46,560 bases of DNA from contig CAIOTH010000095.1 in the NCBI GenBank assembly GCA_903861145.1, forward strand, positions 1-46,560, given 5' to 3'. The stretch is from an uncultured Bacteroidota bacterium. GTDB lineage: Bacteria > Bacteroidota > Bacteroidia > Chitinophagales > LD1. This document shows positions 34,201 through 40,948 of the stretch, in pieces. The position numbers and the translations under genes are program-made. Below the pieces are notes generated by a model that did no database searches, was not told where the DNA came from, and was given only the letters and a program-made list of their open reading frames with translations. The stretch's first letter is position 1. Each line of letters starts with the position of its first letter.

Positions 34201-36481
34201 CTTCCATCAAAAAGGAACAGTTACGCAGGTGGGCGGAGTATTGCACTGGGCGCCACCGGGCGAGGTTTATAAAGACAGTATGGTTTATTACTGGAGGGTT
34301 AAAATGGATACCAGCGCTAATAACTGGCATTATACTTCGTTCGAGCATATTAAGGGGCAGTTTGGTTGGAACCAATCTCATTTCTTCCAGTACCGCCAGG
34401 ATAATTATTTGAACATGTATTTGGATAGCCCCACCAGGACATTCAAGTTTAATTCGAACACCAACAATATTAGTGTGGTTACAGGTTTTGCTGACGCAGA
34501 GGGTGGTAACTTACCTTATGCAACGCTGGGATGGTATTATAACAATTACAATGAATATCGCTTTAGAATGGGTGGTTGTGAACCTGCTGGAGGAGCTACT
34601 ATTACAATAGCTGTAATTTCTGGAACCACGGGCTTACCTTTGATGAGTTATAATGCCGGAGATGGCAGTAGCAGTTGGGGTACCGTTTATGGTAATTACC
34701 ATTGTTTTGACCATGCCGACCCTCAAGCCGGATTTGATTTTTCGACCTCGGGACAAACAAATTACACCTCAGGGCCATTTCAAGGTAAATACTGGGATAC
34801 TTTGATTTACAATTTTATCAATTCAATTCCGTACGGAGATTATGTTTTAATGTATTCGGATAATAGGGTAAATTATAGTACCTGGCCGGGCGACCCTGAA
34901 CTTATGGCGGCATTTGCAGAGATAGGATTTAACCCTTCTCCCTTAGTTAGCGTTCCGGGGCCGTTTATTTATTTTACCCAAAAAACACCGGGCAACAATT
35001 ACCCCAATACGGTTTTTAAGCAGTCAAATAGCTTTTATACTCCGGTTCGGGACTCGTTTAATTTTACCGGGGCCTGGCATCAGGGGCAAATGCTATCACC
35101 CCTTATTGGCCCTGCTAAGGGATGGAATGATATGCAATGGCGAAGACATGCTTTGGAGAGCCAGAGCCGTGATGTTGACTCGGTGGACATTATTGGTTAC
35201 AACAATAATGGTGCCTCAACAGTATTGCGAACAACGGTTACAAACGATAACCCAATTACTTTTATTAACCCGGCTCAATATCCATACCTGCAGTTGCGAT
35301 TAAGAACGAGTGATGATAGTACGCATACGCCAACACAGCTAAATTACTGGCGCATATTATACCAGGAAGTACCTGAGGCAGCTATTAACCCCGCAGCGCA
35401 TTATTTGCTTACCAGTGATACAGTTAGCCAGGGCGGTAATTTAAATGTAGAAGTGGGTATTGAAAACGTGACTAATATTAAAATGGATAGCATGCTGGTG
35501 TATTACACCATACGCGATGCACAAAGCCATAGTACGCTCGACTCGGTTACGTTTAGCCCTTTGCCGGGTTTATCAGTACTGAACCTGAAGTATAACAAAC
35601 CACTTACCAGCAGCAGCATTGTAGGGCTTGACCACCTGACGATTGAGGCTAACCCGCATAACAAACAGCCGGAGCAGTACCACTTTAATAACTTTGCGCA
35701 GCTTGATTTTCATGGTACCTCTAACACTACCAATCCGTTACTTGATGTTACGTTTGATGGTAGCCATATTTTTAACGGCGATATAATTTCGGCGAAGCCT
35801 AATATTGTAATTAGCCTTAGGAGTGACAGCAAATATCAACCGTTGAAGGATACTACATCTATGAATGTTTATCTATTATCTCCGGGCCAAACCACACCGG
35901 TTAGGATTAATTACGACGGCCAAATACTTAAATTTTATGCGGCGGATACATCCAACCTTATTAAGTTAAACCGTGCACAGGATGTTTACACACCTAACTT
36001 TACGCAAGATGGCACGTACCAGATAATGGTGCAGGATATTGACCCCAATGGCAACCACAGCAGCAACGTAAACCGTTACGAGGGCAATACTTTTTACGAT
36101 TATAAGATGAGTTTCCAGGTTATTAATAAGCCGATGATAACTAACGTGCTTAACTATCCTAATCCATTTAGTACCTCTACTAAGTTTATTTTCACCCTTA
36201 CCGGTAGCGAAATACCGCAGTATATGAAAATACAGATTATGACCATTAAGGGTATTGTGGTTAGAGAAATTACTGAGCAGGAATTAGGCCCTATACATAT
36301 TGGCACTAACATAAGTGATTACGCCTGGGATGGCCGAGACCAGTATGGCAGCAAATTAGCTAACGGCGTTTATTTTTACCATGTTGTTACCCGCCTTGAT
36401 AATAAGAATATGGACGGCATGGGTATGAGCTACGATAACTTCTTTAAGAAGGGATTTGGTAAGATGGTTATACTTAGGTAA
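31289..36481 (+). CDS. porU2: Giant PorU2-type T9SS sortase (C25 peptidase family)
   Basis: A 1730-residue secreted Cys peptidase. It has a signal peptide (MRRHLLIITYLLIGFVSQLQ) and an N-terminal beta-rich part (YGNEWIDYTQEHYKISVGAD). The gingipain-like C25 domain follows, with catalytic His in LLTFFGHSATGAFDFS (H663) and Cys in VILSNGCFAGDIFE (C693). The large C-terminal half has Ig-like modules and closes with a FlgD/T9SS-like domain (VLNYPNPFSTSTKFIF, WDGRDQYGSKLANGVYFYHV). PorU cleaves the sorting domain of type A cargo and joins the protein to surface lipopolysaccharide. Classic PorU is about 1100-1300 residues; this matches the long form called PorU2. It lies 3 bases after the PorV/PorQ-family gene. 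Its TAA stop is the first codon of repeat copy C. Confidence 0.88.
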   Translation: MRRHLLIITYLLIGFVSQLQAQTYGNEWIDYTQEHYKISVGADGIYRIPLSTLTANSLGSISPTDFIMWHNGQIVPIFVSTTNGAIDFIEFFGKKNIGDVDSTLYANDSLQPHIYYSLFTDTSIYYLTVNTTGAGGPLRFFTPKTNDLLNAPNPEPYFMCVNRQLNTGLNIQGQQYYAGTDQAFKSTFDWGEGYGNSQWFGSFAATGQVTSQTFTFQTPFLYQQGAPATFKAVYENYSPGYHLVDVQLNNNAPYTQGSNGFFLNKLNVSVPIGQLQPGSSSVTFSTQDGSTQSVQQNNVFLTELDYPSLFNFNNQNTFFFTINGNQSSTQHLQISNFNSNGSQPILFDLSNGLRIQSNQPATNSVFDFVLPASGTASRDLYLISGFPTSVNIVQQMAPVFFKNYTNLNADYFLIYNTQLDSNNDVTNYQHYRDNNGTPYIGKFYTALIDIDQLYDQFGYGVKKSPLSIRNFIQYALHKYATGAWTHKPQYAFIIGKGYQYPDMRNGGNSYNNCLVPTFGQPGSDNLLAAARFSDTSTISIGRLAARTGQQVHDYLAKMQAYESFHDTTSTGDGALNGYPADEAIAPKLWQKQVLEFSGGTGAQEQSQFASFVQSFGSVAVDSSWGANITYYAKTGSDPIATSQANVIKNQIDSGASLLTFFGHSATGAFDFSIDEPENYTNHNRYPVILSNGCFAGDIFETTAGYSERFVLEANIGAIAFMATSDLSVNYSLYNFSYALYQNFCKQYYMNSYGFAVRQAVKNIITNYANDPFSLMACYEFTLHGDPALRLNIYQRPDYAIDNSSVYFTPSTVTQSNNTFQVNVIVTNLGKAIKDSINVSLKRVVYDANNNQVVFNSVKRILAPYYKDTVSFTVTTLSANIGTGQNLFYPYVDAGFEVKEMAEDNNGLALNPKSLFIQQDDVLPIYPYEYAIDSSAAVILKASTTNPFAALRTYDFEIDTSQLFNPATMGNGFHQKGTVTQVGGVLHWAPPGEVYKDSMVYYWRVKMDTSANNWHYTSFEHIKGQFGWNQSHFFQYRQDNYLNMYLDSPTRTFKFNSNTNNISVVTGFADAEGGNLPYATLGWYYNNYNEYRFRMGGCEPAGGATITIAVISGTTGLPLMSYNAGDGSSSWGTVYGNYHCFDHADPQAGFDFSTSGQTNYTSGPFQGKYWDTLIYNFINSIPYGDYVLMYSDNRVNYSTWPGDPELMAAFAEIGFNPSPLVSVPGPFIYFTQKTPGNNYPNTVFKQSNSFYTPVRDSFNFTGAWHQGQMLSPLIGPAKGWNDMQWRRHALESQSRDVDSVDIIGYNNNGASTVLRTTVTNDNPITFINPAQYPYLQLRLRTSDDSTHTPTQLNYWRILYQEVPEAAINPAAHYLLTSDTVSQGGNLNVEVGIENVTNIKMDSMLVYYTIRDAQSHSTLDSVTFSPLPGLSVLNLKYNKPLTSSSIVGLDHLTIEANPHNKQPEQYHFNNFAQLDFHGTSNTTNPLLDVTFDGSHIFNGDIISAKPNIVISLRSDSKYQPLKDTTSMNVYLLSPGQTTPVRINYDGQILKFYAADTSNLIKLNRAQDVYTPNFTQDGTYQIMVQDIDPNGNHSSNVNRYEGNTFYDYKMSFQVINKPMITNVLNYPNPFSTSTKFIFTLTGSEIPQYMKIQIMTIKGIVVREITEQELGPIHIGTNISDYAWDGRDQYGSKLANGVYFYHVVTRLDNKNMDGMGMSYDNFFKKGFGKMVILR

Positions 36482-36638
36482 TACAATAGAACGCTGATTT
36501 ATTATGATCATTATGATTAAATACATTGATCCTAAAAATCAATTTGATTATAACAAATAGAAAGGTATTGAAATAAAGGTAGTTGGTTCGTTATATAAAA
36601 TCATAACTCACCATAAGTATCATAATAAATCAGCGTTC
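36479..36638. repeat. GAACGCTG inverted-repeat element, copy C
   Basis: The left end begins at the PorU2 stop as TAATACAATAGAACGCTG and continues to TTATTATGAT. The right end is the inverted form ATCATAATAAATCAGCGTTC. From GAACG to CGTTC spans 36489-36638, with 20 perfectly matched bases per arm. It sits between two convergent genes and can form a long hairpin. Confidence 0.85.
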
Positions 36639-36651
36639 TATTTCTGAATTA

Positions 36652-37608
36652 CTATTTCAACTCTTTTAAAGTAATAGGCGTTACACCTACTTTTTTACAA
36701 ACTGCTGCAGCACCTTTATTGGCAAATTGAGCTATCTCCTTCATAGTATATTTTTGAAGGAAGGCCAGGGATGCAATACTTATAACAGTATCGCCGGCGC
36801 CCGATACATCGGCGGCTTTAATTTGTTTGCCGGGTACGATGAATGAGTTGCCGTCTTTTGTAAAGCAGAAAATACCGTTACCTCCAAGAGTTACCATCAG
36901 GTTTTTAAAGCGGTTTTTACGGCGTAATTCTTCAGCGCCACTCTTTAGGCTTTCGTAGCTTTTAGGATTGATGCGATAACCGATGGCCTCAGAGAATTCG
37001 CGCAAATTGGGTTTGAATAAATCTACATTCTGGTAATCGAAGAAGTTTCTTTCTTTAGGATCTACAGTTACAGGGATGCCATTTTTGGTGGCAAGAAGGA
37101 GAACCTGTTTGATGAAGTATTTGGTGAGGACGCCTTTGTTGTAATCCTGCATGATGATCATGTCAATCTTCTCATTGGCCAGAATTTTTCTGAACTCTTT
37201 AATCATCAGGTTTTCCTGGCTGTCTTCTAAATCTTCAACATCTTCTTCATCAAAACGAACTACTTGCTTGTCTTCGTCGAACACGCGGGTTTTTAGGGTT
37301 GTTACCCGGCCCTTATGCTGTAGCACATGGGTACTGCGGACGCCTGATTCTTTTAGCATGCCCATAAACATAGCACCGGTGGCATCGCGGCCAATCATGG
37401 ACAGTAATATTGGATTAGCACCCAGTTCCTGAATATTGAGGGCAACATTGGCAGCACCACCCAAGCGCGATTCTTTGGTAAGAATTTCAACGACCGGGAC
37501 CGGTGCCTCGGGTGAGATACGGTTAACTTCACCAAACAGGTAAAAGTCGACCATTACGTCGCCAATAATTAAAACATTGAGGCCGGAAAAATCAAGTTTT
37601 GAATGCAT
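36652..37608 (-). CDS. rfaE1: D-glycero-beta-D-manno-heptose-7-phosphate kinase
   Basis: A PfkB-family kinase that phosphorylates heptose 7-phosphate at C1, a step to the ADP-heptose used in lipopolysaccharide. It has 318 residues and holds only the kinase half of HldE; the cytidylyltransferase half is absent, so a separate enzyme is required. Marks are LNVLIIGDVMVDFYLFGEVN, ISPEAPVPVVEI, SRLGGAANVALNIQELGANP, FDEEDVEDLE and the catalytic AADVSGAGDTVISIASLAFL. The ATG at 37608 gives MHSKLDFSGLNVL. Convergent with the PorU2 gene and separated from it by repeat copy C. The aminotransferase gene upstream runs in the same direction 58 bases away. Confidence 0.9.
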   Translation of the reverse strand: MHSKLDFSGLNVLIIGDVMVDFYLFGEVNRISPEAPVPVVEILTKESRLGGAANVALNIQELGANPILLSMIGRDATGAMFMGMLKESGVRSTHVLQHKGRVTTLKTRVFDEDKQVVRFDEEDVEDLEDSQENLMIKEFRKILANEKIDMIIMQDYNKGVLTKYFIKQVLLLATKNGIPVTVDPKERNFFDYQNVDLFKPNLREFSEAIGYRINPKSYESLKSGAEELRRKNRFKNLMVTLGGNGIFCFTKDGNSFIVPGKQIKAADVSGAGDTVISIASLAFLQKYTMKEIAQFANKGAAAVCKKVGVTPITLKELK

Positions 37609-37666
37609 TCCTTTTAATCAGTTGAGCCCGCAAACAAACGGGAGGAGTTAGAAAAATATAATTTGG

Positions 37667-38863
37667 TTAAGCCAGCTTTGCCAAGGCCTCGTTTATGCGC
37701 TTGCAAGCTTCGCGAAGTTTTTCTTCGGAGGTAGCATAAGATAAACGGATACAATTTTTATCGCCAAAAGATTCGCCACTAACCATAGCCACCTTTGCCT
37801 CGCGCAATAAATACAGCGAGATGTCCTCGGGCGTATTCATTGTAGTGCCATTAAAGCTTTTGCCAAAGTATGCACTTACATCGGGGAAGAAATAGAAAGC
37901 CCCATCGGGCAGATTTACCTTAAGGCCCGGCACTTCGCTTAACAAGCCATAAACAATATCGCGGCGTTTTTTGAACTGCTCAACCATTTTGTAGCTAGGG
38001 GCAAGATCGCCAAGCAGGGCTGCTTCGCCGGCTTTTTGGGCAATAGAACAAGTGCCTGAGGTAATTTGTCCCTGCATCTTGTCACAGGCTTTGGCTATCC
38101 AACCCGGAGCACCTATGTAACCTAAACGCCAACCAGTCATAGCAAAGCCTTTGCTGAAGCCATTTACGGTAATTACCTGGTCCTTGATATCAGAAAACTC
38201 AGCAAGGCTGGTGTGGCGGTTGCCGGTAAAGTTGATGTATTCATAAATTTCATCGCAAAGCACAAATACATGTGGGTGGCGTTTTAAAACACCAGCAATT
38301 GCCTCAAGCTCATCTCTACTATAAACCGAACCGGTAGGGTTACATGGCGAAGAGAAAATAATGAGTTTGGTTTTAGGGGTTATATGCGCTTCCAATTGTG
38401 CGGCGGTAACTTTAAAGTTAGTATCAATGGTAGAAGGAATTTCGGTATATTTTCCTTCAGCAAGTTCAACTACTGCTGCGTAGCTTACCCAGTAAGGGGC
38501 AGGTAATAAAACCTCATCGCCGGGATTGATTAAGCTAAGGACGACGTTGAATATAGACTGCTTGGCACCGGTGGAAACCACAATTTCATCGGGTGTGTAA
38601 TCGAGGTTATTATCGCGCTTAAACTTAAGCGAAATTGCCTTGCGCAGCTCGGCGTAGCCCGGAACCGGGGTGTATTTTGTAAACCCTTTATCAATAGCAT
38701 CTTTAGCAGCATCCTTAATATGTTGGGGGGTATCGAAATCGGGTTCGCCCAAACTAAGGTCGATAATATCGAAGCCCTGAGCCTTTAGCTCGCGGCTCAT
38801 TTTCGACATTTTAATGGTTGCCGATTCCTGCATTTGGTTAATACGGTCAGAAAGTTGGTTCAT
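37667..38863 (-). CDS. Pyridoxal-phosphate aminotransferase (aspartate aminotransferase-like)
   Basis: A 398-residue cytoplasmic class I aminotransferase. I chose ATG 38863 (MNQLSDRINQMQESATIKMS, the family N-terminus); ATG 38884 would lie at the predicted transcription start. Family marks are LSLGEPDFDTPQHIKDAA, VVSTGAKQSIFNVVLSLINP, APYWVSYAAVVELAEG, IIFSSPCNPTGSVYSRDELE, CDEIYEYINF and NGFSKGFAMTGWRLGYIGAP, where K238 is the PLP lysine. This layout suits the aspartate aminotransferase I-beta/gamma type; the exact amino-acid substrate is not fixed by sequence. The rfaE1 gene follows in the same direction. Confidence 0.85.
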   Translation of the reverse strand: MNQLSDRINQMQESATIKMSKMSRELKAQGFDIIDLSLGEPDFDTPQHIKDAAKDAIDKGFTKYTPVPGYAELRKAISLKFKRDNNLDYTPDEIVVSTGAKQSIFNVVLSLINPGDEVLLPAPYWVSYAAVVELAEGKYTEIPSTIDTNFKVTAAQLEAHITPKTKLIIFSSPCNPTGSVYSRDELEAIAGVLKRHPHVFVLCDEIYEYINFTGNRHTSLAEFSDIKDQVITVNGFSKGFAMTGWRLGYIGAPGWIAKACDKMQGQITSGTCSIAQKAGEAALLGDLAPSYKMVEQFKKRRDIVYGLLSEVPGLKVNLPDGAFYFFPDVSAYFGKSFNGTTMNTPEDISLYLLREAKVAMVSGESFGDKNCIRLSYATSEEKLREACKRINEALAKLA

Positions 38864-38888
38864 GATGGCTTGTGCTTGTGTCATTTTA

Positions 38889-38896
38889 CGAAATTA
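38889..38896 (-). promoter_or_regulatory. -7 element TAATTTCG for the aminotransferase gene
   Basis: On the minus strand TAATTTCG is a TAnnTTCG variant. It lies 25 bases from ATG 38863, the spacing seen for other candidate promoters here, but only 4 bases from ATG 38884, which would leave no leader. This favours the shorter start. Confidence 0.45.
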
Positions 38897-39009
38897 TAGT
38901 ATTACAGGCTGTTATTTGCACGCGAAAATACGGTTGTGCTGAAATTTGGGGGGAAATATTTTAGGGAAGTAATTAACAAAAAAAGAGGTGGTTTTCAACG
39001 AAACCGGGA

Positions 39010-39651
39010 TTAGGCGCGCATGATTAGGTTTTCGCCATCGAACAAATGCGGATAGTGAAACTTTAGCTCGTATACAAAGAGATCGTAAGGCAGGTCGTCG
39101 AACTGGCCGTATTCGTGCAGGTACTCCATGTATTTTTTGCCATCTGCATATTCGTGAAATATCGAATCGTGCTCGCCATCAAAATCGAGCGGAGCAACAC
39201 CGAATTTCTCGCATAAAGACTTGTTAAACGCGGGCGTGCATTTTACCCATTTATTATCGAGCCAAAACTCGTTATAACCGTGAAACACAAACTTATCGGA
39301 ACCCAGCATATCAATAAACTTCTGCGTAGAGAGATGGTTCTTTACAATACTGAAACCCAGGCGCGAAGGAATTTTATGCACCCTGCCTAATGCGCAAAGC
39401 AAAAGCGATTTTTCCACGCAATAACCTCTACCTCTTTCAAGTGTAAGGCTGGCAGAAATGGCTTCGGGCTGAAGGATAATATTGTGTGGGTCGTAAAGAA
39501 TATTATCGCGAACAGCATAAAACAAGTCAATGCATTTCTGCTTATCGGTTTTATCAGGGCTGGTAACCTTATTAGCGTAAGCAATTACCTCGGCATTATC
39601 AGAATCAATAAAGCGGGTAGGCCGCAGGTAAATGTCGTCAATTGTGTTCAT
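39010..39651 (-). CDS. Transglutaminase-like protein
   Basis: A 213-residue cytoplasmic protein with the transglutaminase/papain-like core. Cys is in GRGYCVEKSLLLCALGR, and His in FHGYNEFWLDNKWVK. The third position, usually Asp in a DPTF-like segment, reads CTPAF here (Thr instead of Asp), followed by NKSLCEKFGVAPLDFDGEHD. I recall similar ATPAF segments in related proteins, so this may be family-typical, but the catalytic state is uncertain. The substrate is unknown. The ATG at 39651 lies inside an 8-bp repeat array, which may influence initiation. No partner gene is evident. Confidence 0.75.
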   Translation of the reverse strand: MNTIDDIYLRPTRFIDSDNAEVIAYANKVTSPDKTDKQKCIDLFYAVRDNILYDPHNIILQPEAISASLTLERGRGYCVEKSLLLCALGRVHKIPSRLGFSIVKNHLSTQKFIDMLGSDKFVFHGYNEFWLDNKWVKCTPAFNKSLCEKFGVAPLDFDGEHDSIFHEYADGKKYMEYLHEYGQFDDLPYDLFVYELKFHYPHLFDGENLIMRA

Positions 39652-39678
39652 GTGCGCAGGTGTTCATGTGTTCACGTT
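39644..39678. repeat. Single-arm 8-bp unit array, variant GTGTTCAN
   Basis: Four exact 8-bp units read GTGTTCAT, GTGCGCAG, GTGTTCAT, GTGTTCAC. They follow the same order as copies 1 and 2 (GTGTTAAN, GTGCGAAG), but the sixth base has changed to C in all four units. The array overlaps the start codon of the transglutaminase-like gene (39649-39651). Confidence 0.8.
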
Positions 39679-39699
39679 AAAAATATCTTAGCGCAGATT

Positions 39700-40272
39700 C
39701 TACTTTTTCTTGCAGCACGATTTCATTTCTTTCTCCTCTCCTGCTTTGCAGCAGGCTTTATCTCCACTTTTGCAGCAGGCTTTGTCTCCGCTTTTGCAGC
39801 AGGCTGGTTGTTCGCCGGTGCACTTGGACATGTCACCGCATTTCATCGTTCCTCCGCACATTTTGGCACATTCGTCTTTGGTCATAATGCACTGGCCTCT
39901 ATCCTTGCAAAGTTTTTCGCAGGCTTCTTTGCCCATCATTTTTTCGCAAACGGCGCGGTCAAGAATAACGCTGTCACCCACCATTTTGCAGCCGGCCATT
40001 GGGCAGGTGCTGTCGTTGCCCATATCGCAATGCTTAAACTCCTTAATCATTACGCGCTCCTCCATTTGGCAATGGCCTTGCTCGTGGCACATACCATGCC
40101 CAAAGCGATGGTGAACCGCATGGCGTACAACTGAACCAACGGCTACCAGTGAAAGCAGGATGATTAGCCAGGCAAAAAATTTAAAAATACCACCCAGGTA
40201 TTCTCTGTTTACCTTTATAAGTAAATAAACACCGGCGGCCAGGGCCAATATAGATAACGGAAGTGCAATCAT
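39700..40272 (-). CDS. Cysteine-rich membrane protein
   Basis: A 190-residue protein with two N-terminal transmembrane helices (MIALPLSILALAAGVYLLIK, IFKFFAWLIILLSLVAVGSV) and a Cys/His-rich part. It carries about 21 cysteines in CHEQGHC, HCDMGNDSTCPMAGC, CEKMMGKEACEKLCKDRGQC and a tail of repeated ACCKSGDK units (24-bp DNA repeat at 39748-39810) ending CCKKK. This composition suggests metal binding or a redox role, but no known family is recognised. It could bind zinc, copper or iron at the membrane. A perfect TATCTTTG element with a TTG box 20 bases upstream lies 23 bases before the start. Confidence 0.75.
   Translation of the reverse strand: MIALPLSILALAAGVYLLIKVNREYLGGIFKFFAWLIILLSLVAVGSVVRHAVHHRFGHGMCHEQGHCQMEERVMIKEFKHCDMGNDSTCPMAGCKMVGDSVILDRAVCEKMMGKEACEKLCKDRGQCIMTKDECAKMCGGTMKCGDMSKCTGEQPACCKSGDKACCKSGDKACCKAGEEKEMKSCCKKK
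39748..39810. repeat. 24-bp tandem repeat in the Cys-rich gene
   Basis: The unit GCAGCAGGCTTTRTCTCCRC with a TTTT spacer repeats at 39748, 39772 and 39796 (24-bp period). It encodes ACCKSGDK on the minus strand. Copy number may vary between strains. Confidence 0.8.
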
Positions 40273-40295
40273 GGTTTGTTGGGTTTTAAGTTTGG

Positions 40296-40303
40296 CAAAG
40301 ATA
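40296..40303 (-). promoter_or_regulatory. -7 element TATCTTTG for the Cys-rich gene
   Basis: On the minus strand TATCTTTG is a perfect match, with TTG 20 bases upstream (complement of 40324-40326). The predicted leader is about 20 nt. This is one of the clearest candidate promoters in the window. Confidence 0.68.
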
Positions 40304-40329
40304 AAAGGGTTTTGTTAATGTGGCAATGT

Positions 40330-40500
40330 GTGTTAAAGTGCGAAGGTGTTAATGTGTTAACGTATGGCCCTGTCGACCAGCTTAATTTGGCATGTAAAGC
40401 TTTGAAAGCTATAAGCACTTGACCACACGAACACTTTTAATACATTCGCACCTGAAAACGAGACAACATTCGCACTTTAACACGTTAATACATTAACACA
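40330..40500. repeat. 8-bp unit repeat element (GTGTTAAN), copy 2
   Basis: The left arm reads GTGTTAAA, GTGCGAAG, GTGTTAAT, GTGTTAAC in exact 8-bp steps from 40330. The right arm (40466-40500) carries the inverted units, with GTGCGAAT innermost. A separate ACATTCGCAC copy is at 40442-40451. The element fills the gap between divergent genes. Confidence 0.85.
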
Positions 40501-40507
40501 CCCAGTA

Positions 40508-40945
40508 ATGAATTTAGAAGAGGAGAAATTGAAGTTTAAGTTTAAAATGAAACTTGATATACGTTGGAGCGATATGGACGAGATGCGCCACGTGAATAAC
40601 GCAGTTTATTTAACCTACTTTGAGCAGGCCCGGGTTTATTATTTTCATGAAAGCTGCAAATGGGACTGGAAGGCGATAGGTGCTATATTGGCCAATGCGC
40701 ATGTAGATTACCGCAAGCCGGTGGTTTTTCCTAATCCTACTTATGTTTATGTACGAACTGCGAAGCTGGGAACCAAAAGTTTTGAAGTGCAGTATATGAT
40801 AACGAGTGTGGTAAACGGGGTAGAAGAACTAACTACCACGGGGCATACAACCATGGTAATGTTCGATTACAAAACAAATGCCTCGGTAGTAATGCCGGAA
40901 GACCTGAAGGAGCGCCTTAGAAATTATGAAATTTTAAAACCTTAA
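40508..40945 (+). CDS. Acyl-CoA thioesterase (4HBT/hot-dog family)
   Basis: A 145-residue hot-dog enzyme that probably hydrolyses acyl-CoA esters in the cytoplasm. The catalytic loop is IRWSDMDEMRHVNNAVYLTY with the conserved Asp and HVNN, followed by FEQARVYYFHE. Later strands contain HVDYRKPVVFPNPTYVYVRT and LTTTGHTTMVMFD. It belongs to the YbgC/FadM-like group; the acyl chain is unknown. It is followed by the YciO-type gene with only 3 bases between, so the two form an operon. The upstream gap is filled by repeat copy 2, which ends 7 bases before the ATG. Confidence 0.88.
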   Translation: MNLEEEKLKFKFKMKLDIRWSDMDEMRHVNNAVYLTYFEQARVYYFHESCKWDWKAIGAILANAHVDYRKPVVFPNPTYVYVRTAKLGTKSFEVQYMITSVVNGVEELTTTGHTTMVMFDYKTNASVVMPEDLKERLRNYEILKP

Positions 40946-40948
40946 GCC

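Noticed and set aside
36652-37608. Full bifunctional HldE
   Set aside because: The frame stops at 318 residues after the kinase domain; no nucleotidyltransferase motif is present.
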